Below are positions 1 to 10,219 of a stretch of 64,000 bases of DNA, piece by piece. Origin of the DNA: Bolinopsis microptera (lineage: Eukaryota; Ctenophora; Tentaculata; Lobata; Bolinopsidae); assembly GCF_026151205.1 (NCBI RefSeq), contig NC_087083.1, positions 12,708,944 to 12,772,943 on the forward strand, written 5' to 3'. Both the position numbers and the translations under genes were made by a program. The notes under the pieces were generated by a model. It was not told the DNA's origin, made no database searches, and worked only from the letters and a program-made list of their open reading frames with translations. How positions within the stretch are numbered: the stretch's first letter is position 1; each line of letters opens with the position of its first letter.

Positions 1-1
1 G

Positions 2-118
2 GAGCTGGAGGATCTGGAAAAAAGGAAGAAGAAGCGAGAAGATTTAAAGAAGAGGGAATTGGAAATGAAGCAACTAGAGTTGGAGCAGATCATTAAGGAG
101 AATGTGGAGGAGGCCTAA
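2..118 (+). pseudogene. 3' end of a charged coiled-coil ORF (array segment A)
   Basis: The window opens inside an ORF that ends at a TAA at 116-118. The visible 38 residues are almost all Glu, Lys, Arg and Leu in heptad-like spacing (for example ELEDLEKRKKKREDLKK), typical of a coiled coil. A longer copy of the same ORF lies at 12032-12460, so this is the tail of another copy whose 5' part is outside the window. No function is recognised. It may be a real small protein encoded by the repeat or simply a conserved stretch of it. Confidence 0.5.
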
Positions 119-1498
119 CTACTAATTATCCTACCTTCGTTATTCCCATTCTTATACAATACTTGATATTGGACCCTTTCTATTTACGGTTACGATACTA
201 AGATATCGTATTTATCGTGTTAGACTAGTGTTCGATACTTAATTATCGTGAGTAATTATAGTTTTAGTCGCTAAACGACTAAATTAGTGCAGTGTGTAGT
301 ACTTGTGAGCAGGCAGAGATCATCATTGGTACACCCCGGGAGGACTAATCTGGTTGGCCCCTTCTATTTTACACTACACGTGTCACCACCCAGCTTTCAA
401 GATCTCCACGAGATTTTCCCGCGGTAAACCCCCAAATTACCTTTCCATGTCCAGGACAGGGAATAGCAAGCGGTACAATCAACTACTTGGAAGCGAAGAA
501 GGTGAAACTCTTCGATATCAAATTTCTGGGCTCTGACGGAACGAATTCGTTGACAGGTTACGAGGTACAGTTGACAAATCGCAGCATTAATGAGTGATGA
601 TAATCCGTAACTGTATCCTAATCGAGAATATTTTATTAATATATTTGACGAAGAGTAAGTTATAACGTTAGCATGCAATGCCGTCAGAAGAACAAGGAAC
701 AGATTAAACTGCTGCTCTGCCATCAAAGGGATGAAGACTAATGATATAAGTTATATCAAAAAAACCATGCCGTCAGAAGGACCAATTAGTATGAATTATG
801 TTAATGTATGAAGGACAAAGGATTTTCGAAACAAAATATTGGGGAGACCAGAATCTCACCGAAAAGAAAGTGAGTGGAACTGTGAGGAGATCCAAACAGA
901 AGGAGTAAGATGTGCAAGCAGGTTGTATTGCTTTTCAGGTCCGTAGATTGATTCATATCTAATTAGGAGTACGAACAAACAATTCCGCTAACTGTAATTA
1001 ACTAATTAATATATAGCACGATACGATATCTCTACTTTGAACAAGCCCGCTCTTAATTAGAAACAGATACCAAAGCAAAATTTAATAATATTAATATCAG
1101 ACGAAATAAATCAGAAATTGAATCAAAGAACCTACACATCATTCAACTAATTAAATTTAACTGTTAAATAGAGTCATGGTTGTAAACCAGAACCAATCCA
1201 ACAACGATTCCTATTTCCAAGAAGGCAGCAGATAGCAACACACGCCTACAATTTGAGAATTTAATAAAATGTATTACAGAAAGTAGCTCGCGACGAGGAC
1301 GGGAACAATGAAGATGCAAAACCTGAATGCAATATCAGAATTTCAGCAGATAATAGTTGTAATAAAAATCACAGTAACAATCCCAGTGTGGTTAAATCGC
1401 GACAACGGAGAGGTACTCGCTCTGTACCAACCGGATTCAGGATTGTACTTCAGGTAAAATAAAATAATATTGCAAGCCTATGTCTATGTGTTCGGTTT

Positions 1499-1660
1499 GG
1501 TTCTATCTTTATCTTTTTGTATTTTTATCTTTTTGTATTTTTATCTTTTCATATTTTTAACTTTTTATATTTTTATCTTTTCGTCTTTTCATCTTTTTAT
1601 CTTTTCGTATTTTTATCTTTTAACATTTTCAACTTTTTATATTTTCATCTTTTCATTTTT
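1499..1660 (+). repeat. T-rich TTTTTATCTTTT tract (unit 1)
   Basis: This is a low-complexity run of TTTTTATCTTTT, TTTTGTATTT and TTTTCAT-like words. Equivalent tracts stand at the same place in the other units (8095-8291, 14014-14196, 17490-17683, 25660-25763, 29503-29638, 33196-33300). All three + frames are open and read as Phe/Tyr/Leu/Ile strings, which is a consequence of composition. It precedes the SUMO-protease exons by about 200-250 bp in complete units, so it sits in an intron or promoter-proximal position. Confidence 0.85.
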
Positions 1661-1667
1661 CATGATA

Positions 1668-1819
1668 AGAAACTGCCAAGAATGGAGGGAACTGTCAATC
1701 AAACTAGGGATTCCAGATCCCGATGACAAAGTTATTAAAGCAGCACAAACATTTTGTAGAAACTCTAGGCATAACCTCAGGAGAGGACAAAGTAGGAGCA
1801 GTAGTTCTATTGTGTTCTG
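1668..1819 (+). pseudogene. Segment N, short conserved ORF fragment
   Basis: The segment reads NCQEWRELSIKLGIPDPDD followed by a basic and serine-rich end and a TGA. It recurs at 3905-4058, 11478-11629 and 38262-38370 with small changes. Here it is fused directly to the T-rich tract. Conservation of the frame through four copies hints at a former coding exon, but no family is recognised. Confidence 0.4.
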
Positions 1820-2214
1820 AATATTTTCAATAGTAATAATAATACTACAATTTTAACTATACTAGTATATATTATAGTAGTAATAGATTGGCTTTTCAAA
1901 ATTCCTGTTCAAATCCAAATACTCAATATTTCAATTTTGGTAATCCAAGTTCGCTGAATTTTGTAGAATCAAATATCCGTGCACCTTCTAATCATACTTC
2001 GAACATTGCATCTAGTTTAACAACGGCAACCAAGCTATAAAAAGCTATATTTTCATGTTCATCATGTATTCGGTTTGCTTTTGTTTCTTTTTAAAAATCT
2101 TTTATGTTATCTTAGCCTACATTTGTATTTTTTATTTCTATAATAATTTCTTCATTAAGAAGAAAGAATGTCAGCTTACCCAAACTGATAAATAACACGA
2201 TCTAAAAACACTGA

Positions 2215-2615
2215 CAATTGACACGTGTCACCACTTGTTTCACCACCCAGCTTTGAAGATCTTCACGAGATTTTCCCACGGTTAACCCCCAAATTACCTT
2301 GCCATGTCCAGGACGGGGAATAGCAAGCGACATAAAGAACTATATGGAATTGAAGAAGGTGAAACTCTTCGATATCAAAGTTCTTGGCTCTGACGGAACG
2401 AATTCGTTGACGGGTTAAAAGGTACAGTTGACAAATCGCAGCATTAATGAGTGATGACAAACCGTAACTGTATCCTAATCGAGAATATTTTATTAATATA
2501 TTTGACGAAGAGTAAGTTATAACGTTAGCAATACTGTCAGAAGAACGAGGAGCACTAGATTAAACTGCTGTTATGTCATCAAAGGGATGAAGACTAATAA
2601 TATAAGTTATGGGAA
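2215..2615 (+). repeat. Array unit 2, 5' blocks only
   Basis: The CACGTGTCACCAC block and the GTCAGAAGAACGAGG block are present. The unit is then cut after TAAGTTAT (about 2609), where GC-rich sequence begins. It resumes at 3372 with a different part of the unit (TTTCTTTATTAAGAAGAAAG), so this is a rearrangement junction and not a clean insertion. Confidence 0.7.
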
Positions 2616-3372
2616 ATTGGTAGATCACCGACCGGCTATAAGCCGGTTATAAGCCGGCTATACACACTCCAACTACAACAACTACTCCAGTTTCTCAACT
2701 ACCTACCTACTCCAACAAGTTCCATTATGCCAAGATCTACAAGAACAAGACGAGGACGACGACCTGCTGGTGAAACCCCTCCTACCTGCCCTCACTGTGG
2801 AAATGACGGTCACATTTCTACCCTCTGTCCCCGGACCTCCTACTCTACATCAGCTCCAGCTCTAACCTGCCGGTCATGCGTGCACAAGTCACAACGTCCA
2901 GTCTGCAAAGGAAGGAGACGCTCCCTACGGAATCCTACACCTCATCATTCCCTGTAGCGATCACTCCACCACTACCAACCCTTCTCAGGATACCTCTGCT
3001 GGTGCTGCACCTGCTCAGGACGCTTCTGTCACCGACCCTAGTCCTCCACCAGCCCTCCAGACGACTCCCTCCAATGCTGACCCTCCCGTCCAGCCACCAA
3101 CCTCTAATTCTATTCCTGTTGGCAGAAGAGTAAACGGAGTCAACCCCTCTCTCTCCCTCCAGCGGTACCACAAAGTCGCCAGTCTGGTTCGTGGTGGCGA
3201 TAACCTGTACGCTGCTCTGGACTCCATTGGAATCTCGAGAGGAAGCACAGAGGCTAATCGGAGAGTGTCAACTCCTCTACACTGAAGCCCTGGCAGACAG
3301 GATTGACGAAGACAACGCGGAGAAACACGCCGACGTTCTCCGTATCTCTAAGGACCTCCTGTCTGAGAAATT
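2616..3372 (+). other. GC-rich island with inverted CCGG repeats at its left edge
   Basis: This block is clearly richer in G and C than the AT-rich array around it. Its left edge has the words GGCTATAAGCCGG and GGTTATAAGCCGG repeated around 2630-2665, which form CCGG-anchored hairpins like the end of a DNA element. It contains the zinc-knuckle ORF at 2727-2957. Another frame around 2956-3282 reads as a Pro/Ser/Thr-rich stretch followed by SLQRYHKVASLVRGG and LDSIGISRGS, which resembles a helix-turn-helix-like segment but is broken by frame changes. It looks like a fragment of a foreign mobile element or gene. Confidence 0.45.
2727..2957 (+). pseudogene. Zinc-knuckle (CCHC) ORF fragment
   Basis: The 76-residue ORF starts at an ATG and has a basic N-terminus (RSTRTRRGRR). 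It is followed by CPHCGNDGHISTLC, which fits the C-x2-C-x4-H-x4-C zinc-knuckle spacing. Two more cysteines (SCVHKSQRPVC) follow. Zinc knuckles of this kind are common in retroelement Gag proteins and in transposon accessory proteins. The reading continues in a different frame after 2957, so the gene is probably frameshifted. The family cannot be named. Confidence 0.45.
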
Positions 3373-3494
3373 ATCAATTATAATAATTTCTTTATTAAGA
3401 AGAAAGAATGTCAGCTTACCCAAACTGATAAATAACACGATCTAGTTATAACACTGACAATTGACACGTACGTCACCACCCGCGAGCTTTAAAG

Positions 3495-4058
3495 ATGATC
3501 TCCAAAAGAGATTTTCCCGCGGTAAACCCCCAAATTACCTTGTCATGTCAAGGACGGGGAATAGCAAGCGATATAGTGCATATAGTAACACTGACAATAT
3601 CGTGCTCCCCCACCACCCACCCATTATACTTCAACCGAAGACTAGTGGAGAGGTTCCACCATGACGAGTATGATAACCCCAGTATTAGAGTGGATATATT
3701 TAATTGGGAAGATGTAGTAAAGAAGGGGAAACAGTTGATGACGGTATCAAGAATTAGGATGAAGATGATGATGAGGGATGCGAGAACGAAGGACGAAGTG
3801 GTCGCAATTATGAAAAACTTGAGAGGAAAAATCAAGTTCCTGTTATGGTATATATTGGATATCAGCGAGCTGATTAAGACGGCGGAAAAGAACTCCAGTA
3901 AAGAGAAGAAACTGCCAAGAATGGAGGGAACTGTTAATAAACTAGGGATTCCAGATCCCGATGACAAAGTAATTGCAGCAGCACAAACATTTTGTAGAAA
4001 CTATAGATATAACCTAAAGAAAGGACAAAGTAGGAGCAGTAGTTCTATTGTGTTCTGA
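3495..4058 (+). CDS. Hypothetical 187-residue protein joining segments A and N
   Basis: This ORF runs uninterrupted through the end of a 5' array block, then segment A (HDEYDNPSIRVDIFNWEDVV, followed by a Met/Arg/Lys-rich stretch) and then segment N (LGIPDPDDKVIAAAQTF). It ends in a serine-rich tail. Segment A also occurs at 12032-12460, where it leads into a long coiled coil. Here the coiled coil is replaced by FLLWYILDISELIK and segment N. The join suggests either alternative exons of one gene or recombination between copies. There is no recognised domain. Confidence 0.4.
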   Translation: MISKRDFPAVNPQITLSCQGRGIASDIVHIVTLTISCSPTTHPLYFNRRLVERFHHDEYDNPSIRVDIFNWEDVVKKGKQLMTVSRIRMKMMMRDARTKDEVVAIMKNLRGKIKFLLWYILDISELIKTAEKNSSKEKKLPRMEGTVNKLGIPDPDDKVIAAAQTFCRNYRYNLKKGQSRSSSSIVF

Positions 4059-4262
4059 CATAAACATGTAACTGGGGTTTTTACCATTTTGAGAAAATCG
4101 CATAAACGCGTTTTTTGAATATTTTCAATAGTAGTAATAATAGTACAATTTTAAATATAGTACAATTTTAAATAAAGTACAGAGGGTACCACCGCAGATG
4201 TTAGTATTAGAGAGGCTGGGATTAACGAGGCTGTGCTCTCTACACGCTCGTTTTTAGAACTT

Positions 4263-5329
4263 TGGGGGGTAGAAGGTTCGTACCTGAGTGTACTGGACAA
4301 AATGAGGGGTAGAGGGTTCGTACCTGAGTGTACTGGACAAAATGAGGGGTAGAGGGTTCGTACCTGAGTGTACTGGACAAAATGAGGGGTAGAAGGTTTG
4401 TACCTGAGTGTACTGGACAAAATGAGGGGTAGAGGGTTCGTACCTGAGTGTACTGGACAAAATGAGGGGTAGAAGGTTCGTACCTGAGTGTACTGGACAA
4501 AATGAGGGGTAGAGGGTTCGTACCTGAGTGTACTGGACAAAATGAGGGGTAGAGGGTTCGTACCTGAGTGTACTGGACAAAATGAGGGGTAGAAGGTTCG
4601 TACCTGAGTGTACTGGACAAAATGAGGGGTAGAGGGTTCGTACCTGAGTGTACTGGACAAAATGAGGGGTAGAGGGTTCGTACCTGAGTGTACTGGACAA
4701 AATGAGGGGTAGAAGGTTCATACCTGAGTGTACTGGACAAAATGAGGGGTAGAGGGTTCGTACCTGAGTGTACTGGACAAAATGAGGGGTAGAGGGTTCG
4801 TACCTGAGTGTACTGGACAAAATGAGGGGTAGAGGGTTCGTACCTGAGTGTACTGGACAAAATGAGGAGTAGAGGGTTCGTACCTGAGTGTACTGGACAA
4901 AATGAGGGGTAGAAGGTTCATACCTGAGTGTACTGGACAAAATGAGGGGTAGAGGGTTCGTACCTGAGTGTACTGGACAAAATGAGGGGTAGAAGGTTCA
5001 TTCCTGAGTGTACTGGACAAAATGAGGGGTAGAGGGTTCGTACCTGAGTGTACTGGACAAAATGAGGGGTAGAGGGTTCGTACCTGAGTGTACTGGACAA
5101 AATGAGGGGTAGAAGGTTTATACCTGAGTGTACTGGACAAAATGAGGGGTAGAGGGTTCGTACCTGAGTGTACTGGACAAAATGAGGGGTAGAGGGTTCG
5201 TACCTGAGTGTACTGGACAAAATGAGGGGTAGAGGGTTCGTACCTGAGTGTACTGGACAAAATGAGGGGTAGAAGGTTCATACCTGAGTGTACTGGACAA
5301 AATGAGGGGTAGAGGGTTCGTACCTGAGT
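4263..5329. repeat. 40-bp minisatellite, 27 copies
   Basis: The unit is 40 bp and contains GGGTAGAGGGTTCGTACC followed by TGAGTGTACTGGACAAAATG. It is repeated 27 times without a length change. Variation is almost confined to one position cluster, AGAGGGTTCG versus AGAAGGTTCG, AGAAGGTTCA, AGAAGGTTTG or AGAAGGTTTA. Because 40 is not a multiple of 3 and the - strand unit lacks stops, several long - strand ORFs cross it; these are artefacts. It lies between the segment A/N ORF and a transposase-like fragment. Confidence 0.95.
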
Positions 5330-5338
5330 CACAGATCG

Positions 5339-5690
5339 ATGGCCCTGTTTATAGTGGCAGTTCTTGCAGTAGCTAATTCGCTGACGTGTTTAAAAGTCAA
5401 CCGCAGCTCAGGAACAAATCCTACCATCTGGAAATTCCTTGAAACCCTCAAACTAGAGCAAGGACTAACAGACCAGAAGATCACGGAAAGACTTACTGGG
5501 CCGCGCTCAGCCTGTCATTCCGCCAAATCTTTATGTTAATGAACATAATAGCCTGGGGTCCTCAGGTAAGGAAAGACTGATGAGAAGACCTCCACCCCAG
5601 AGAGCAGCCAAGTGGATAAGGTACGACTCCCTTCTGGAATCCTTCATGCAAGCCTACGATAACCAGGAGTATTGCTTTAGTAATATTCTA
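5339..5690 (+). pseudogene. Transposase-derived fragment (MULE/FLYWCH-type C-terminal region, tentative)
   Basis: Directly after the minisatellite, an ORF reads NPTIWKFLETLKLEQGLTDQ. After a stop and frame change near 5537, a second stretch reads KERLMRRPPPQRAAKWIRYD and LLESFMQAYDNQEY. The order W-x-F-hydrophobic-x2-L-x-x-EQ, a basic/proline linker, and then a Tyr/Asp-Asn helix resembles the C-terminal region after the catalytic domain in MULE-like transposases and FLYWCH proteins. It is broken by at least one frameshift. The match is from memory of the family pattern and is only moderately sure. Confidence 0.4.
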
Positions 5691-5727
5691 AAAGTAGAAT
5701 TAAATAAAAGTCGATATAAGATAAACT

Positions 5728-5837
5728 TGTCATTATATAGTGTTGTCATTATATAGTCCGTTTTGCAGACTATATAATGACAAAGATCAGCTGTCATTAT
5801 AAAGTGCTTGTCATTATATAGTGTTGTCATTATATAG
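5728..5837. repeat. Cluster of six TGTCATTATATAG boxes
   Basis: Boxes lie at 5728-5740, 5744-5756, 5770-5782 (inverted), 5792-5804 (one mismatch), 5809-5821 and 5825-5837. The second and third form a hairpin with 14-bp arms around a 9-nt loop. Such clustered boxes look like the end of a DNA transposon or a MITE with subterminal repeats, but the matching second end was not found. Confidence 0.7.
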
Positions 5838-7642
5838 TGTGATTACCATACAGTTGAATATCGTACTTTGATAAGTAATTTGTTACCTTCGAAACTTCTT
5901 AATCGATTTAACTGTTTCCTTTGTAAAACTTTAACTTAGGATCGTATTGTAGCTTTTGAACCTTTAAATTTACATTACCGCACCGAATTGCGAGTAAGAG
6001 TCAAATTAGAGTGATAGTTAGAGATACTTGTGTTATCGTATCATGCGTCCCATTACAGCACGTACTGCTTGTAGAGGTTTGTGGTTCTATTTGTGTACGA
6101 TAATTATTATCCTACCTTCGTAATTCCCATTCTTATACGATACTTGATATTGTACCCTTTCTATTTACGCATACGATACTAATATATCGTATTTATCGTG
6201 TTAGACTAGTGTTCGATACTTAATAATCGCGAGCAATTATAGTTTTTTAGTTTTTAGTCGCTAAACGACTAAATCAGTGCAGTGTGTGTAAGCAGTCACC
6301 GTTGCTTCAGATTCGTTGATTATTTGTAGTAATTACCTCATTCTGAATTTCCCCTTTCCAATAGTTACTTACCTGAAGTAATTAAACTGCAATTTTTTAC
6401 CATGTCTAGTTCGATCTCCTTCCTTTTTGGTACCTCCCTGTTGATGACCCTCCCCTTCCGCTGTTACGAGGGCGACACATTATATGAGTGCTTACCGTAA
6501 GTTCTTAAACTTTATAAACCGCATTTATTTCGGGATGTCGGGTGGAGTTTGTCCTATAGAAGGATAAAACCACGGACAGGACATTATATAAGGTCCGGTG
6601 AAATGGTCACAAGGAGATTGAGTTTGCCCTATTCGATAGAGGGTCATCGTTGATACCGGACTATCAGAGGCCAGGACCAGTTATGGTTGGACCCTGGTGA
6701 GCACGGATGGGACATGTCGTCACTAGAAATTAACAAGGATTGACTTAGGTCGTCTAGATTAGATTAGGGTGCAGGGAGAACTGCTGCTATGCCATCAAAG
6801 GGATGAAGACTAATAATATAAGTTATATCGGAAAAGCCATGCCGTCAGAAGGACGAAGTATGATTTATGTTAATATATAAAGGACAAAGGATTTTCGAAA
6901 CAAAATATTGGGGAGACCAGAATCTCACCGAAAAGAAAGTGAGTGGAACTGTGAGGAGATCCAAACAGAAGGAGTAAGATGTGCAAGCAGGTTGTATTGC
7001 TTTTCAGGTCCGTAGATTGATTCATATTTAATTAGGAGTACGAACAAACAATTCTGCTAACTGTAATTAATATATAGCACGATACGATATCTCTACTTTT
7101 AACAAGCCCGCTCTTAATTAGAAACAGATACCAAAGCAAAATTTAATAATATCAGACAACTTAAAAGTTAAATCAGAAATTGGATCAAAGAACCTACACA
7201 TCATCCAACTTTCAATTAAAGATTAAAGATGAAAAAAAATGGGAAGACATGATTATTTTGTATTTAAATTTAACTGTTAAATAGAGTCAAGGTTGTAAAC
7301 CCAAACCAATCCAACAACGATTCCTAGCTTTCCAGAAAGGCAGCAGAATGCAACACACGCCTAAAATTTGAGAACCAAACTTAAAGAATATATAGATTTC
7401 CAATCGACTATATTACGGTGTAGACTCATAATGTATGTATTACAGAAAGTTGCTCACGACGGTAACAATGAAGATGCAAAATCTGGATGCAATTGCAGAA
7501 TTTCAGCAGATATAGTTGTAGAACAAATCACAGTAACAATCCCAGTGTGGTTAAATCGCGACAACGGAGAGCTAGTCGCTCTGTACCAAGCAGATTGTAC
7601 TTCATTTAAAATAAAATAATATTGTGAAAATTTGTCTATGCG

Positions 7643-8097
7643 TTCGGTTTGGTTCTTCTTCTTCGTAGGGGGCAGTGGTCTTTACTACTAAGGAATAGAT
7701 CAAAACCACTATAAGATAGAGCATAAGAGCATTGAAGCCCTGTGCTTACCACGGTAAAGTTAATCTGTGAAGAAAGCAAGGTTAAGCCTTGTCCTCTCCA
7801 CATTTGGTATAACGTTTTGTTGCTTGTATAAAGCCAATGATCCTTGGTAGTGAGAACTTGTCCACTATATCTGTCACACTGAGGTAGAAGGAGTCAAAGT
7901 ATCCTCCTCGCTGGTAAGACCATTTCGGGCACTGACCAATAAAGTGGTTCATTGTCTCCTCTTCCATGAGACAGTGTGGACAGGTTTTAGGGACAGTTGT
8001 CGGCTTGTACTTATTGACGTGATACTTTAATTCATAATGTCCCGTGAGGAATTGTGTTGCTGTTCTTGTGCTCTCTTTGCCAAGTTTCGGTTTGGTT
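7643..8097 (-). mobile_element. LINE 3' fragment with 12-bp target-site duplication
   Basis: The insert spans 7655-8085 and is flanked by direct repeats TTCGGTTTGGTT (7643-7654 and 8086-8097). The - strand ORF (stop at 7782) reads STRTATQFLTGHYELKYH, then CPHCLMEEETMNHFIGQCPK. This is the conserved RNase H edge plus C-x2-C-x-H-x-C tail found at the C-terminus of Jockey-like LINE polyproteins. The remaining 110 bp towards 7655 is its 3' UTR. It is 5' truncated. The same insertion at the same site is in unit 6 (25209-25655) but not in the other units. Confidence 0.75.
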
Positions 8098-8291
8098 ATT
8101 TATCTTTATCTTTTTATATTTTTATCTTTTCATATTTTTGTATTTTTATATTTTCAACTTTTTATATTTTCAACCTTTTATATTTCTATCTTTTCGTCTT
8201 TTCGTCTTTTCATCTTTTCATATTTTTATCGTTTTATATTTTCAAGTTTTTATATTTTTATCTTTTCATCTTTTCATCTTCTCATTTTTTC
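8095..8291 (+). repeat. T-rich tract (unit 3)
   Basis: This is a TTTTTATCTTTT/TTTTCATCTTTT tract directly downstream of the LINE fragment. All + frames are open because of composition. It is followed at 8293 by the conserved ATGATGAGACAACAACGTGG word. Confidence 0.85.
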
Positions 8292-8473
8292 ATGATGAGA
8301 CAACAACGTGGGTTTGTTTAATTATTTCCGTCATTGTGATAATTAAATTTAGAAATGTGTGAAGAACCAAGTTAATACTTCATATTTCATAAATGTTAAT
8401 GACGGTAAATACTTGCTCAATAAAATTGTGTCTGTAATCTGTATAATATATTTAAATATGTCTTATCATTCAG

Positions 8474-10015
8474 GTTGATACGATAGAGAGGCTGTTGTTA
8501 GGTGAAGTTAAAGACTAGGGATCTCCTGACACTTGGTCCGGGACAGCAGATTAATGACGTCATCGTCTCTGGGTGGCTACAATTCCTGTTCGCCCAGTAC
8601 TCTCCGGAGACGTTTCATGTACCAGTACAGGGACCATTCCTCTAATTACATCTGAAGGAACTAACACAGACAGAGGTAATTTTGATCATTTACTTACAAT
8701 GATTTGTTCAATCCAGGGTTTAGCGTACTATATAATATACCAAACACTGTATTGCCTTGCTGAAGTTCCTCCGGTCTTATCTCACCCAAACCTCCCAGCT
8801 CCCTCACCTACGCCATTACTGGCAATTGGCAACCATCATTCGACCCTCCTGTACGAGGACCAACTGCTCATCACGTTGAAGAAACTGCGAGTTAATCTTC
8901 CTGATGATATTTTAGCTGTCGATTTTCAGGTAAGCTTTTTAGTAGCAACAGCGGTAGTTTGGGTAACAACAGTTGACCTTTCAAATGTTGATTTTCACAT
9001 TTCAAAAAAGAGTTAGAAATAGATGCAGCTGTTCTATATAAGGGACTGCTTCAAAACTTTTTTCCTAGTATATTGCAACGAAACTAAATTCAGGTAAATT
9101 CAGGTATCGAGATCACAGATAACATCGATATGGACGTCCTGGCTGGATATCATGGTCAACAAATTCAAGACCCTGGTTGGCGACGATCTACCGTCACTAG
9201 AGAAGTGCCAGAAAGCCATGCCCGCATGCTTCGCTTCCCACCCCAACACTAGGATTGTGATTGACTGTACCGAGGTATGATTTGAGTCCATTACCAGAAC
9301 CGAATGAGCAGCTACAACTTTAGAGCTCAGACAAAATTACATACTGCAATATGTTATGTGACAGGTCAATAACGACGAATGGTGCCAAAGAGTCGCTCAC
9401 ACACTACTCTGTGGGCTTACGCTGCTAGTCCTGGTATGTGACGCCGAACATTGGCTCCTGATAGCCGTCACCACTTCCTCCATGAGGATTTACGACAGTT
9501 TGACGTCTTATGGACAGCAGTCATACACAAGACTCAGGAGGGCTTCCAGCATGCTCACACATGGCCGTAAATTTGTATTATTAAAAATGTAATGTTTTAA
9601 GCAGGGCCCGGTATGGTAAGAGAATATGATTTAAAATGATTTATTTGTTGGTAACTGCAACTGGGAGTAAATATAATATTTTAGAATGGGTGCAGTGTGA
9701 ATATTCCGTGAAGTATCTGGAAGAAAATAACAGTATCCGTAAAATGTTTCAAAAAGTTAACATATTCAGCACTGCTGGAGGTTCAGAAGATCCCCGTCCC
9801 CCAACAGACAAACGGAGTGGACTGCGGTGTATACATGCTTCTTTTTGCCGAGCGACTCATGCAGGTATGTTACATATCATGTGACGCCGAACATTGGCTG
9901 CTGATAGCCGTCACCAATTCCTCCATGAGGATATACGACAGCCTGACGTGTTATGGACAGAAGATATACAAAAAACAGAGGAGGGCTTTCAGTATGCTGA
10001 CACATGGCCGTTAAG
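8474..10015 (+). pseudogene. Ulp1/SENP-like (C48) protease exons mixed with DDE_Tnp_4 transposase exons, unit 3
   Basis: Exon G (8474-8675) encodes the C48 N-terminal motif LLNDVIVSGWLQF-like, but it has a 5-nt deletion and a stop (CTCTAATTAC). Exon H (about 8760-8929) encodes the LYEDQLLITLKKLRVNLPDD helix-turn-helix of HTH_Tnp_4. Exon I (9104-9274) encodes QITSIWTSWLDIMVNKF and ends in RIVIDCTE, the start of the DDE_Tnp_4 catalytic core. Exon J (9365-9566) has the protease His (DAEHWLLIAV) and Asp (RIYDSL). Exons K1 (from 9685) and K2 (9771-9864) supply YLEENN and the Gln/Cys motif PQQTNGVDCGVYMLLFAE. A second copy of exon J follows in frame (9871-10015). SUMO proteases remove SUMO from targets; DDE proteins move transposons. 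Confidence 0.7.
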
Positions 10016-10219
10016 TTAAATTTGTATCATATGCACCATCTGTCTAGATTTAGGACAGCTTAATATCTTGGAGCGAAGATGTAGGAGTGCATCCAGTAAG
10101 CTAATGTTTGGAGGTATTCATATAAACATAATATCTTAAATTATAAACATATATTTTCTTTTTATCATTTAAATTAATATCTGGTGGAACTGCAACTTTG
10201 GAGTTCTCAACAAAGGATC

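Larger units (their letters stand above)
119..2140 (+). repeat. Array unit 1, truncated composite repeat
   Basis: This stretch holds the 5' non-coding blocks of the array in the order seen elsewhere. A linker (119-345) ends in the GTCGCTAAACGACTAAATTAG block. Next come the CACGTGTCACCAC block (about 375), the GTCAGAAGAACAAGG block (about 684), the GGACAAAGGATTTTCG block (811) and the AAATTTAACTGTTAAATAG block (1153). After the T-rich tract the unit jumps straight to segment N (1668-1819) and the trailing block at 2045, so the protease, transposase, kinase and RNase H part is missing. Small ORFs in these blocks differ between copies and I do not treat them as genes. Confidence 0.75.

Noticed and set aside
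4151-5332. Long - strand ORFs of 100-228 residues with a STLRYEPSTPHFVQYTQV-type period
   Set aside because: They are produced by the 40-bp minisatellite, which has no stop in any - strand frame; there is no protein-like variation.
8037-8362. Phe/Tyr/Leu/Ile-rich ORFs over the T-rich tracts (also at 1470, 13987, 17465, 29474 and 34269), which look like membrane proteins
   Set aside because: They are a direct product of TTTTTATCTTTT repeats, open in all + frames, with different lengths in each unit and no flanking coding signal.
9100-9291. - strand 63-residue ORF MDSNHTSVQSITILVLGWEA, repeated in units 4, 5 and 6
   Set aside because: It is the antisense of transposase exon I, whose + strand reading (WTSWLDIMVNKF, VIDCTE) fits a known family and splice sites.
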